In this document: piece by piece, positions 7,491 through 14,571 of the stretch
How positions within the stretch are numbered: the stretch's first letter is position 1
Layout: every line of letters starts with the position of its first letter
Assembly (NCBI GenBank): GCA_002877875.1
Contig: PNIE01000027.1
Span: 1 to 19,834 of the forward strand
DNA from: Caldimicrobium thiodismutans
Lineage (GTDB): Bacteria > Desulfobacterota > Thermodesulfobacteria > Thermodesulfobacteriales > Thermodesulfobacteriaceae
DNA length: 19,834 bases
Direction: 5' to 3'
Program-made: the position numbers and the translations under genes
Notes under the pieces: generated by a model
Databases searched by the model: none
Seen by the model: only the letters and a program-made list of their open reading frames with translations
What the model was told of the DNA's origin: nothing

Positions 7491-8966
7491 TTACATCCAG
7501 GGCTGAGGACCAAGGGCTGAGATTTCAGCTACATACTGGGCTATTTTTAAAACCTCATCATCTGCGGTTTTTTCTCTGAAGGCAGATATGAGCTCAGGAA
7601 GGTGCTCCTCAATAAAACGCGTTGAAAAATTGCCGGCTATAAAATCAGGATGCCTTATAATACTTAGAAGAAGGGGTGCTATGGTTTTAACTCCTTCTAC
7701 CCTTAACCCCCTACTTAAAGCTCTATCCATAACTCTTATGGCTTCAGCTCTATCAGCTCCAGCAGACATAACGAGCATAATAAGTGAATCGTAGTAAGGA
7801 GGGACATCAGCCCCTTCATAAACCCCTGAAGAAACCCTGATTCCTGGCCCTTGGGGAATTTCAAGCCTTGTTATTGTTCCAAAGGAGGGATTAAAAGTTT
7901 TAGGATCCTCAGCATTTATACGCACCTCAATAGCATGTCGATTAGGATAAATATCCTCTTGCTTAAAGGGAATTTTTTTGCCTTGGGCAATATCAAACAT
8001 AAGTCCCACAATGTCAACCCCAGTTATTAATTCCGTAACCCCATGCTCAACTTGGAGCCTTGTGTTAACCTCAAGAAAATAAAATTTTTTGGTTTTAGGG
8101 TCAAGAAGAAATTCCACTGTGCCAGCGGAATAATAACCTATCTCTCTTGCAAGCCGAATGGCGGTATAACAAATTTCTTGCCTTAAATCTTCATCTATAC
8201 TGGGTGAAGGTGCCTCCTCAAGGATTTTCTGATTTCTTCTCTGTAGGGTACACTCTCTTTCAAAGAGATGGACCACATTTCCAAATTTGTCACCAAGAAT
8301 TTGCACTTCAATGTGTCTACCTCTCTCTATATACTTTTCCACAAAAACAGTATCATCACCAAAGGCCTTTTTAGCTTCGGATCTTGCCTTTTCAAAGGCA
8401 ATAGGAATCTCTTCCACAGAATTAACTCTTACCATTCCCTTTCCTCCACCACCTGCAGCAGCTTTAAAAAGGATAGGAAATGTTACCTCCTCTTCCTCCA
8501 TCCAGTGAAGTACATCCTCTGGTGACTTAACTTTCATAAGGCCTGGAATAGTAGGGACATTGGCTTTTTGGGCAATTTTTTTGGCCCTAATTTTATCCCC
8601 CATTAGCCGAATAACCTCGGATGGAGGCCCAACCCAAATAAGTCCAGCCTCTTCAACCATCTCAGCAAAGCGGGGATTTTCTGCGAGAAAACCCCATCCA
8701 GGATGAATAGCTTGACACTTCCTTTCAAGAGCACATTTTATAATTTTTTCCATGTTGAGATAGGAATCATGAGGCGGAGCCTCACCAATATGCACAGCTT
8801 CATCAGCAAGAAAGACATGATAGGCTAATCTGTCAGGAGTGCTGTATATGGCCACTGTTTTGATTTTTTTATCCCTACAGGTATTCATAATCCTTACAGC
8901 AGGAACTCCTCTGTTAGCAATAAGTACCTTTCTTATGTCCCTTTCTAAGGTCATAACAACCCCCAT
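7491..8966 (-). CDS. biotin carboxylase subunit (PycA/CfiB/AccC-like)
   Basis: A 491-aa ATP-grasp enzyme that carboxylates biotin on its partner's carrier domain using ATP and bicarbonate. Residues equivalent to the catalytic set of E. coli AccC are present: Lys125 (MGDKI), Lys168 and the Gly-rich loop AAAGGGGKGM (169-178), His218, Lys247 (QKILEEAP), Glu285, Glu299/Asn301/Arg303 (EVNTRLQVEH) and Arg377. Unusual substitutions are ANRGVPAVRI (17-26, where RGEIA is near universal), HPGWGF for HPGYGF, VEHGVTE for VEHPVTE and QRRNQK for QRRHQK. There is no biotin domain of its own. Start: ATG 8966, or ATG 8954 (residue 5), which follows GGGGG and leaves a 23-nt leader from the predicted transcription start. 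Co-transcribed with the carboxyltransferase downstream. Confidence 0.88.
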   Translation of the reverse strand: MGVVMTLERDIRKVLIANRGVPAVRIMNTCRDKKIKTVAIYSTPDRLAYHVFLADEAVHIGEAPPHDSYLNMEKIIKCALERKCQAIHPGWGFLAENPRFAEMVEEAGLIWVGPPSEVIRLMGDKIRAKKIAQKANVPTIPGLMKVKSPEDVLHWMEEEEVTFPILFKAAAGGGGKGMVRVNSVEEIPIAFEKARSEAKKAFGDDTVFVEKYIERGRHIEVQILGDKFGNVVHLFERECTLQRRNQKILEEAPSPSIDEDLRQEICYTAIRLAREIGYYSAGTVEFLLDPKTKKFYFLEVNTRLQVEHGVTELITGVDIVGLMFDIAQGKKIPFKQEDIYPNRHAIEVRINAEDPKTFNPSFGTITRLEIPQGPGIRVSSGVYEGADVPPYYDSLIMLVMSAGADRAEAIRVMDRALSRGLRVEGVKTIAPLLLSIIRHPDFIAGNFSTRFIEEHLPELISAFREKTADDEVLKIAQYVAEISALGPQPWM

Positions 8967-8983
8967 GGCTTTAAATTTAACTA

Positions 8984-9012
8984 ATTCTATATAATCTCTT
9001 AAGGCTTGTCAA
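8984..9012 (-). promoter_or_regulatory. sigma70-type promoter of the carboxylase operon
   Basis: On the minus strand, a perfect -35 TTGACA (9007-9012), a 17-bp spacer and -10 TAGAAT (8984-8989). Transcription would start near 8977, just upstream of the biotin carboxylase start codons at 8966 and 8954. Confidence 0.75.
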
Positions 9013-9131
9013 TAAAAGATTTAAAAAACTTTTACAAGGCCTGCTAGTATTAAAACATAAGACGGTCCTAATAAGAAGTTAAATAAATTTTGCTCAGTCC
9101 TTGCAAAAGTTTTAAGAGAAATTTGGAAGAA

Positions 9132-9160
9132 TTGAAAAAAGAGAGATTTTTAAATAAAAT
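9132..9160 (+). promoter_or_regulatory. candidate sigma70-type promoter for the rlmE-murI operon
   Basis: TTGAAA (9132-9137), a 17-bp spacer, TAAAAT (9155-9160); each hexamer has 5 of 6 consensus bases. It would give a leader of about 125 nt before rlmE. In such AT-rich DNA a chance match is possible. Confidence 0.4.
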
Positions 9161-9205
9161 AGACCTAAAGCTTCTTGAGTTCTCATACTTTGGAAGAAAG
9201 GTAAG

Positions 9206-9219
9206 CTTTTTATAAAAAG
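9206..9219. repeat. 14-bp perfect palindrome
   Basis: CTTTTTATAAAAAG is identical to its reverse complement. It lies downstream of the candidate rlmE promoter and could be an operator half-site pair or simply AT-rich chance. Confidence 0.35.
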
Positions 9220-9293
9220 GTCTTTTATAGATTGGGTAGTTGTGCAAAAATGGCTCATTTTAAAAAATTTTTTCAAGAATTTCAAAGAAATTT

Positions 9294-9890
9294 ATGAAAA
9301 AATCTGGGAAAAATCCCTGGTTTGATAAATGGGCCGCCCTTGCTAAAGAAAAGGGATATCCTGCTCGCTCAGTTTTTAAGTTAAAGGAGATCCAGGAAAA
9401 ATTTCAGATTATAAAACCAGGCTTTAAGGTGCTTGACCTGGGAGCTAGTCCTGGTTCTTGGTCTCAATTTGTGTGTGAAGTTGTGGGTAAAGAAGGAAAG
9501 GTAGTTGGGGTTGATTTAGAACCTGTTAAATTTCACTCAAGACTTTTTACCTTTTTACAAAAGGATGTATTTGACCTTGATAAAAGGGATTTTGAAGAAC
9601 TCGGATTTACAGAGTTTGATGTTATCTTGAGTGATATGGCACCTAAAACCACAGGTATAGAGGATAGGGATCACTTGAGAAGTGTAGAACTAGTGCTTAA
9701 GGCCTTAGAGCTTTGTAAGGAATTTTTAAAAAAGGGAGGATCTGCTGTTGTTAAAATTTTTGATGGCCCAGAACTTCCCAGAGTTCGTAAAGAATTTGAA
9801 AAAATCTTTGGAAGTGTTAAAATTTTTAGGCCAAAGGCCACAAGGAAGGGAAGTAAAGAACTTTTTTTAATTGGTCTTAATAAAAAATGA
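9294..9890 (+). CDS. rlmE: 23S rRNA 2'-O-ribose methyltransferase RlmE (FtsJ/RrmJ)
   Basis: A 198-aa SAM-dependent methyltransferase expected to methylate U2552 (E. coli numbering) in the A loop of 23S rRNA, late in 50S assembly. The N-terminal block GYPARSVFKLKEIQEKF (21-37) is typical. SAM motif I is LDLGASPGSWS (47-57). The KDKE catalytic tetrad is complete: Lys29, Asp114 (ILSDMAP), Lys154 (VVKIFDGPE) and Glu189 (SKELFLIG). The length is normal. The ATG at 9294 has only a weak ribosome site (AAAGAAA). An ATGA overlap joins its stop to the next gene. It is the first gene of a seven-gene collinear cluster. Confidence 0.94.
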   Translation: MKKSGKNPWFDKWAALAKEKGYPARSVFKLKEIQEKFQIIKPGFKVLDLGASPGSWSQFVCEVVGKEGKVVGVDLEPVKFHSRLFTFLQKDVFDLDKRDFEELGFTEFDVILSDMAPKTTGIEDRDHLRSVELVLKALELCKEFLKKGGSAVVKIFDGPELPRVRKEFEKIFGSVKIFRPKATRKGSKELFLIGLNKK

Positions 9891-11050
9891 AAATTATTCT
9901 TACTTCAGATTGGCACCTTGGAAAATCTATCTATTCCGCAAAACTCATTCAGGAACAGGCCCTTTTTTTTGAAAATTCTTTTTTCCCTCTCCTAAAAGAG
10001 ATAAAACCGGATATTCTCATAGTTGCAGGGGATATTCTTGACAAACCCCTTCCTGATCAGGAAACACTCTCTCTTTATGGAGATCTTTTGTGGAAACTTG
10101 CCACTCTAAATATACCCTCTCTTTTCATTTTGGGAAATCATGATTCAAGAAGAATAACCCTTCACAAAAAATTTCTTGAGCTTGCAAACCTTTACCTTAT
10201 TGATGATCTTAGTTATTTCTTTAAGCCTTTTTCTTTTCAAAATAAGAGAGGAGAAAAAGCTTTTTTTTATCTTCTGCCTTATTTTCCCTTCTACGAACTA
10301 TTGGAAAAAACCAAAGAAGAGGGAGTTATTTTAAACCTTGAAGAACTAAATTTTGAAAATTTAATCAGAGAGCTTTTTCAGATGATTTCTCCTGAAAGCC
10401 CTTCTATTTTAATTTCCCATTTTGCTTTAGCCAAAGGAAGTTACTGTGGTGAAGAGATTTTTATAAAAGGTTTTTCTTTAGATTATTTAATTGAAGAGAC
10501 TCTCCTAAATAAGTTTAATTTTGCCTTTCTTGGTCATCTTCATCGACCCCAGTGCTCAAAGGAAAAATTCTTTTATCCAGGATCACCTCTTCCTTATTCC
10601 TTTGAAACTTATGCAGAAAATAGAGGAGTTTATTTCTTTGAACTAAAAGAGACTATTCTTCACTATGAATTTATTCCCCTTTCTCCTTCTTATACTCTTA
10701 AGCTTTACAAAGGAACCTTTGAGGATATAATCAGGTTAGATAGCACAGAGAGCTATGTAAAAGTTGTTCTTCAAGATGAACTGCCTGTTTTTAATGTTTA
10801 TGAAAGGCTTAAAGAAAAATTTCCTAATCTCCTTGCTCTTGAATATGAAAATCGCAAGGAAACCTCAAGGGAGATTAATTTTGAAGTTCTTGAGATTGGG
10901 GAAATAAACCTTGATGAAAAGGAACTTTTTAAAGAATTTTATCAATTTGTTGAAGATAGGGAATTAGACTTGAGGCTTAAAGAGGTCTTTGAAAAATATC
11001 TTGAAGAATTTTACAAGCTTGAAAGAGAGGAGGGAAGGCTATGCCAGTAA
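9887..11050 (+). CDS. sbcD: SbcD-like DNA repair exonuclease (metallophosphoesterase)
   Basis: A 387-aa calcineurin-like phosphoesterase related to the SbcD/Mre11 nuclease, which trims DNA ends and hairpins together with the SbcC/Rad50 ATPase. Metal-binding motifs are complete: SDWHLG (Asp8, His10), GDILD (Asp49), GNHD (Asn84-His85), ISHF (His178) and GHLH (His217, His219), followed by YPGSPLPYSFET (230-241), an SbcD-typical run. The C-terminal cap region (about 270-387) is rich in Glu and Lys. No sbcC gene follows; the 3' end overlaps dapB by 10 bp, so the partner must be elsewhere or absent. An archaeal-style Mre11 or a stand-alone phosphoesterase are alternatives. Confidence 0.85.
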   Translation: MKIILTSDWHLGKSIYSAKLIQEQALFFENSFFPLLKEIKPDILIVAGDILDKPLPDQETLSLYGDLLWKLATLNIPSLFILGNHDSRRITLHKKFLELANLYLIDDLSYFFKPFSFQNKRGEKAFFYLLPYFPFYELLEKTKEEGVILNLEELNFENLIRELFQMISPESPSILISHFALAKGSYCGEEIFIKGFSLDYLIEETLLNKFNFAFLGHLHRPQCSKEKFFYPGSPLPYSFETYAENRGVYFFELKETILHYEFIPLSPSYTLKLYKGTFEDIIRLDSTESYVKVVLQDELPVFNVYERLKEKFPNLLALEYENRKETSREINFEVLEIGEINLDEKELFKEFYQFVEDRELDLRLKEVFEKYLEEFYKLEREEGRLCQ

Positions 11051-11853
11051 AAGCTATCATTGCAGGTGCTGCAGGAAGGATGGGAAGAACGATTACCCAA
11101 CTTATTTTTCAAAACCCTGAGATAGATGTAGTTGCAGCTTTTGAAGCACCAGATAATCCCTATGTAGGTAGGGATCTTGGAGAGATAATAGGACTTCCCA
11201 AGACCGGAATTATCATCGAGGATTCCCTGGAAAAAATAATTGAGAAGGGAGATGTGATTATTGATTTTACCTTTCACAAGGCAAGTCTTAATCATGCAAG
11301 AATTAATGCTAAATATGGAAAGGCTATGGTTCTTGGAACAACCGGTTTTTCTAAAGAAGAGCTCTCAGAGATCCATAACTTAGCTAAAGACCATTTTCCA
11401 CTTGTTCAAGATTATAATATGAGTATGGGAGTCAATCTTTTAACCAAGCTTGTGGAAATTACAGCTAGAGTTCTTTCAGAGGGTTATGATATAGAAATTA
11501 TAGAGGCTCATCATAGAATGAAAAAGGATGCCCCAAGTGGAACTGCTCTTAAGCTTGCCCAAGCTATAGCCAGAGTTCTTAAAAGAGGTGAAGAAAACTT
11601 TAGGTTTTGCAGGGAGGGAATCATTGGAGAAAGACCATCGCAGGAGATTGGTATTCAAACTATACGGGGTGGGGACATAGTGGGGGAACATACTGTTATG
11701 TTTGCAGGAATTGGTGAGAGAATTGAACTTACCCATCGAGCAAGCTCAAGGGAAACCTTTGCCAGGGGAGCCATAAGAGCAGCCCTTTGGGTAGTAGGTA
11801 AAGCTCCCGGAGTTTATACCATGCTTGATGTTCTTGGACTAAAGGAGCTTTAA
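11041..11853 (+). CDS. dapB: 4-hydroxy-tetrahydrodipicolinate reductase
   Basis: DapB reduces 4-hydroxy-tetrahydrodipicolinate with NAD(P)H in the pathway to meso-diaminopimelate and lysine. The Rossmann motif GAAGRMG is at 9-15, VLGTTG at 97-102, and the signature EAHHRMKKDAPSGTA at 155-169, with catalytic His157 and Lys161 matching His159/Lys163 of E. coli. The C terminus KAPGVYTMLDVLGL is characteristic. The 270-aa length is normal. The gene overlaps the nuclease by 10 bp, with GGAGGGAAGG just before the ATG serving as ribosome binding site. With murI three genes on, it makes this cluster partly a peptidoglycan-precursor operon. Confidence 0.96.
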   Translation: MPVKAIIAGAAGRMGRTITQLIFQNPEIDVVAAFEAPDNPYVGRDLGEIIGLPKTGIIIEDSLEKIIEKGDVIIDFTFHKASLNHARINAKYGKAMVLGTTGFSKEELSEIHNLAKDHFPLVQDYNMSMGVNLLTKLVEITARVLSEGYDIEIIEAHHRMKKDAPSGTALKLAQAIARVLKRGEENFRFCREGIIGERPSQEIGIQTIRGGDIVGEHTVMFAGIGERIELTHRASSRETFARGAIRAALWVVGKAPGVYTMLDVLGLKEL

Positions 11854-11856
11854 ACT

Positions 11857-12651
11857 ATGGAAAAAGAAACCTCTTCTTGTAAGCCTATTGAGGAGAGTGC
11901 TCTAAAATCCTTTAGATCTCATTCTCCTCTAAAAGAGGTTCGTTACATAATAGCTGTAGGTAGTGGAAAGGGTGGAGTTGGTAAAACTACCCTTTCAGTA
12001 CTCCTTTCTTTGGCCCTTAAAGAAGAGGGATTTTTAGTGGGGCTCTATGACCTTGATTTTTACGGGCCAAATAGTTCACTTCTCTTATCTTCAAAAAAAG
12101 AAGAACCCATAAGAGATCCCGAGGGGTATAAGCCTCTTAACCTTGAGGGTATAAAAGTGATGAGTCTCTCCTTTATGATTTCTGAGAGGGAACCTGTGTT
12201 TATGCGGGGCCTTTTGGCAGCAAAGCTTCTTCAGGAGCTTACCCAAAGAGTTATCTGGGGTCCTCTTGATTTCCTTATTTTAGATTTACCACCAGGAACT
12301 GGAGATATCTTCCTCTCTATGATTGACCTTTTTTCTCCTGATGGATTTATCCTTGTTACCACCTCCCATAAACTTTCTTTGGCTGATAGTTTAAGAACGG
12401 TCTCTATCCTAAAGGAAAAGAAAGTTCCTATCTTAGGAGTAATAAAAAATATGTCTAATCTCTTTGGAAAAGAAGAAGCTTTCCGTAAATTTCTTGAAGA
12501 TATAAAAGCGCCTCTTCTTTTTGAACTACCCTTTCTTGAAGAGTTTTCTGAGAAAGAGACCTTACCTGAAATCTTTTCAAAGAGCGAAAAACGGGAACTC
12601 CTGCAAGGGCTTGCTAAAGAGGTTTTAAAAAGAATTTTTCGTATTCATTAG
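11857..12651 (+). CDS. Mrp/NBP35-type P-loop ATPase lacking the CxxC motif
   Basis: A 264-aa ParA/MinD-superfamily ATPase of the Mrp/ApbC group, whose best-known members carry or insert Fe-S clusters. The deviant Walker A motif GKGGVGKTT is at 37-45, DLDFYGPNS at 65-73 and the Mrp signature LDLPPGTGD at 142-150. After GVIKNMS (194-200) the canonical Mrp has a CPxC pair that binds a shared Fe-S cluster at the dimer interface; here it continues NLFGKEEAF with no cysteine. The only Cys I see in the whole protein is Cys8. An N-terminal MIP18-like domain is also missing. It may therefore be a non-cluster-binding Mrp relative. It starts 3 nt after dapB and is followed by a DUF364 gene. Confidence 0.85.
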   Translation: MEKETSSCKPIEESALKSFRSHSPLKEVRYIIAVGSGKGGVGKTTLSVLLSLALKEEGFLVGLYDLDFYGPNSSLLLSSKKEEPIRDPEGYKPLNLEGIKVMSLSFMISEREPVFMRGLLAAKLLQELTQRVIWGPLDFLILDLPPGTGDIFLSMIDLFSPDGFILVTTSHKLSLADSLRTVSILKEKKVPILGVIKNMSNLFGKEEAFRKFLEDIKAPLLFELPFLEEFSEKETLPEIFSKSEKRELLQGLAKEVLKRIFRIH

Positions 12652-12658
12652 GGAGGAA
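12652..12658 (+). promoter_or_regulatory. Shine-Dalgarno for the DUF364 gene
   Basis: GGGAGGA lies immediately after the stop codon of the Mrp-like gene and 3-4 nt before the ATG at 12662, which fixes that start. Confidence 0.6.
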
Positions 12659-12661
12659 AAT

Positions 12662-13411
12662 ATGGGGCTTTATGAAGATTTAGTAGAGAGGGCTTTAAGT
12701 CTTGCCAGAGGAAAGAGAGTAAAAAGGGTAGTCATAAATCCCTTTTATGCCTTTGCTGAAATTGAAAGAGGGGGAAGCGGGCTTGCCTTTGTAGATCGTG
12801 ATCTTATTCAGGCCTGTTGTGAAGATGCCTCTGATTCTTATTGGAGAAAAGCTGCCGATCTTATTGTTAAAGAATACCTTTATCCAGCAGGCCTTAAAAG
12901 CACCATCTCTCTTGCGGTAATGAATGCCATTTTTAATAATAGAAAAGAGTTGTTGAAAGAGGCCATAAAAGAGGATCCTTTGGATTTAATAGAACTCTCC
13001 CCAGAAGATGAGATCCTTATGATTGGGTATTTTGAACCTCTTATGAAAAAACTACAAGGAAGGGTTAGAAAAATTTGGGTAGTTGAAAAGCCTAATCCTT
13101 TTCAGGATTTATCTCGCATTGAAGATTTTAAAAAAATAAAAGTTGCTATAATTACTTCAGCCACTTTAAGTAATAAGAGTCTTCATGTGTATTTCCCTTA
13201 TCTTGAAAAGATTCCAGAGGTTATTCTTATGGGGCCTTCAACCCCCCTTTCTCCAGAGGTTTTTAAATACACTCCTATAACTTGGCTTTCTGGATCTATG
13301 GTAAAAGAGAGTGAACTTCTTTTTAGACTTGTGTGTGAAGGTAAGGGGGCGAAAAGCTTTTTTAAAAGTGGGGCCCTTGAGAAAATAAATCTTAAAATAG
13401 AGAAAAAATAA
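12662..13411 (+). CDS. DUF364/DUF4213 Rossmann-like protein
   Basis: A 249-aa cytoplasmic protein. The N-terminal part (about 1-100) fits the enolase-N-like DUF4213 domain, and the C-terminal part (about 112-235) fits DUF364, a Rossmann-like domain. Diagnostic segments are EDEILMIGYFEPLMKKL (115-131), VVEKPNPF (140-147), VAIITSATLSNKSLH and VILMGPSTPLSPEVF (family pattern GPSTPL). Members have been suggested to act in metal chelation or molybdenum/heavy-metal handling, but no reaction is established. A Cys pair (CC, 52-53) is visible. It follows the Mrp-like ATPase after 10 nt and its TAA stop overlaps the next start (TAATG). The domain assignment is firm; the function is unknown. Confidence 0.8.
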   Translation: MGLYEDLVERALSLARGKRVKRVVINPFYAFAEIERGGSGLAFVDRDLIQACCEDASDSYWRKAADLIVKEYLYPAGLKSTISLAVMNAIFNNRKELLKEAIKEDPLDLIELSPEDEILMIGYFEPLMKKLQGRVRKIWVVEKPNPFQDLSRIEDFKKIKVAIITSATLSNKSLHVYFPYLEKIPEVILMGPSTPLSPEVFKYTPITWLSGSMVKESELLFRLVCEGKGAKSFFKSGALEKINLKIEKK

Positions 13412-13695
13412 TGTTTCCGAAGCTTAACTTAAAAGTTTCTTTACTCATAGTTTTTTGGATCCTTTTTAGTTTAAGAATTTATCCCTCTAACCAATTAAAA
13501 ACCATCTTAGAATCTCTTAAAATTTTTTTTGGATCAGGACTTTATGCTCTCGGTTTAATAATTATTATCAATGGTCTACTTTTTAGATTCACTAAAAAAC
13601 ACCTCACCAGAGAACAATTCATTAAATGGTTTCTTTGGATGGCCTTAATTATCTCTCTTTCTGCAAGTTTTGAACATTACTTCAGGATGAAATAA
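13411..13695 (+). CDS. small membrane protein, three predicted helices
   Basis: I do not recognise this 94-aa protein. Hydrophobic segments lie at about 9-24, 38-58 and 70-86, with positively charged stretches between them (RFTKKHLTREQ at 59-69), so it should sit in the inner membrane with three helices. It has no cysteine or obvious metal-binding motif. The ATG shares its A with the TAA of the DUF364 gene, so the two are translationally coupled; murI follows after 18 nt. The tight coupling argues for a role alongside the DUF364 or Mrp-like protein, but that is inference only. Confidence 0.7.
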   Translation: MFPKLNLKVSLLIVFWILFSLRIYPSNQLKTILESLKIFFGSGLYALGLIIIINGLLFRFTKKHLTREQFIKWFLWMALIISLSASFEHYFRMK

Positions 13696-13696
13696 A

Positions 13697-13701
13697 GGAG
13701 G
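13697..13701 (+). promoter_or_regulatory. Shine-Dalgarno for murI
   Basis: GGAGG (within AAAGGAGGG) is 12 nt before the GTG at 13714. An in-frame TAA at 13708-13710 excludes any earlier start, so the GTG is the first possible one. Confidence 0.6.
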
Positions 13702-13713
13702 GTCCTCTAATCA

Positions 13714-14502
13714 GTGATAGGGGTCTTTGATTCTGGCCTTGGAGGTTTAACTGTTGTAAAGGAGCTTTTACAAAAACTTCCTAATTATAAAATTCTTTAC
13801 TTTGGAGATACCGCAAGAACTCCCTATGGCACAAAAAGTGCAGAGACAGTGACAAGGTATGCTATCGAGAATACGGAGTTTTTGCTTGAAAAGGGAGCCA
13901 AGCTTATAGTAGTTGCCTGTCACACCGTTTCAAGCACAGCTATTCCTGTTTTAAAAGAGCGCTTTAAAGGGGTGCCCTTTTTTGAGGTAGTAACTCCCTC
14001 CTTTAAAAAGGCATTACAGCTTACCAGAAAAAAAATAATTGGACTTATTGGCACAAGAACTACCGTAGAAAGTGGAATCTATCAAAGGCTTTTTGCAGAG
14101 GTAGATCCAGAGATTAAACTAATAGCCAATCCTGCCCCTTTACTTGTTCCGCTTATTGAAGAAGGTTGGTTAAATAAACCTGAGACTAGAAAAATTGTAA
14201 AAAAATACCTCATCCCCCTTAAGATGAGAGGCATTGACACCCTTATTCTTGGATGCACCCATTATCCTTTAATAAAGAAGGTTATAGCTGAAAAGGCAGG
14301 AAAAAGAATCAAACTGGTGGATCCCTCAGAGGAGGTGGCTGAATCGGTATATCGCTATTTAGAGGAAAACTCTAAACTAAAAGAGGAGCTTTTGCCAAAT
14401 GGGGAGCCAGAGATCTGGGTTTCTGATTTAACCCCCAATTTTGAAAAGTTGGCTACTCTTTTTCTCAAAAGAAAAGTTACCCTGCACAGAGTAACCTGGT
14501 AA
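13714..14502 (+). CDS. murI: glutamate racemase
   Basis: MurI interconverts L- and D-glutamate to supply D-Glu for peptidoglycan. The 262-aa protein opens with VFDSGLGG (4-11), and the two catalytic cysteines are Cys69 in VVACHTVSS and Cys181 in GCTHYPL. The first motif reads ACHT rather than the common ACNT, a conservative change around the catalytic Cys. GDTARTPYG (31-39) is also typical. It begins with GTG. The last gene of the cluster, it is followed by a 69-bp gap before the convergent c-di-GMP gene in which I see only very weak hairpins. Confidence 0.95.
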   Translation: MIGVFDSGLGGLTVVKELLQKLPNYKILYFGDTARTPYGTKSAETVTRYAIENTEFLLEKGAKLIVVACHTVSSTAIPVLKERFKGVPFFEVVTPSFKKALQLTRKKIIGLIGTRTTVESGIYQRLFAEVDPEIKLIANPAPLLVPLIEEGWLNKPETRKIVKKYLIPLKMRGIDTLILGCTHYPLIKKVIAEKAGKRIKLVDPSEEVAESVYRYLEENSKLKEELLPNGEPEIWVSDLTPNFEKLATLFLKRKVTLHRVTW

Positions 14503-14571
14503 AAGATTTAAACCTCAGTTTTTAAAAAATTTCTATCAAAAAAAGCTTTAGCTTGAGGGACAAGGTCTTCT

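Larger units (their letters stand above)
8967..9293. other. 327-bp divergent intergenic regulatory region
   Basis: The only gene-free stretch over 300 bp. It holds the carboxylase promoter at its left end (minus strand), a candidate plus-strand promoter at 9132-9160, and a 14-bp perfect palindrome at 9206-9219. Short reading frames exist (a TTG-started frame of about 41 codons from 9090; a 15-codon ATG frame at 9250-9297), but none resembles a protein I know. I see no tRNA or recognisable riboswitch. Confidence 0.6.

Noticed and set aside
9087..9215. A TTG-started frame of about 41 codons before rlmE
   Set aside because: No Shine-Dalgarno, no similarity I can recognise, and such a length is expected by chance in AT-rich sequence.
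13912..13938. MurI ACHT instead of ACNT around the first catalytic cysteine
   Set aside because: The catalytic Cys and the rest of the fold signatures are intact, and I believe this variant occurs in other bacterial MurI proteins.
14503..14571. Possible bidirectional terminator between murI and the GGDEF-EAL gene
   Set aside because: Only 4-5-bp AT-rich stems (AAAC/GTTT; AAGCT/AGCTT next to a T run) are found, too weak to call.
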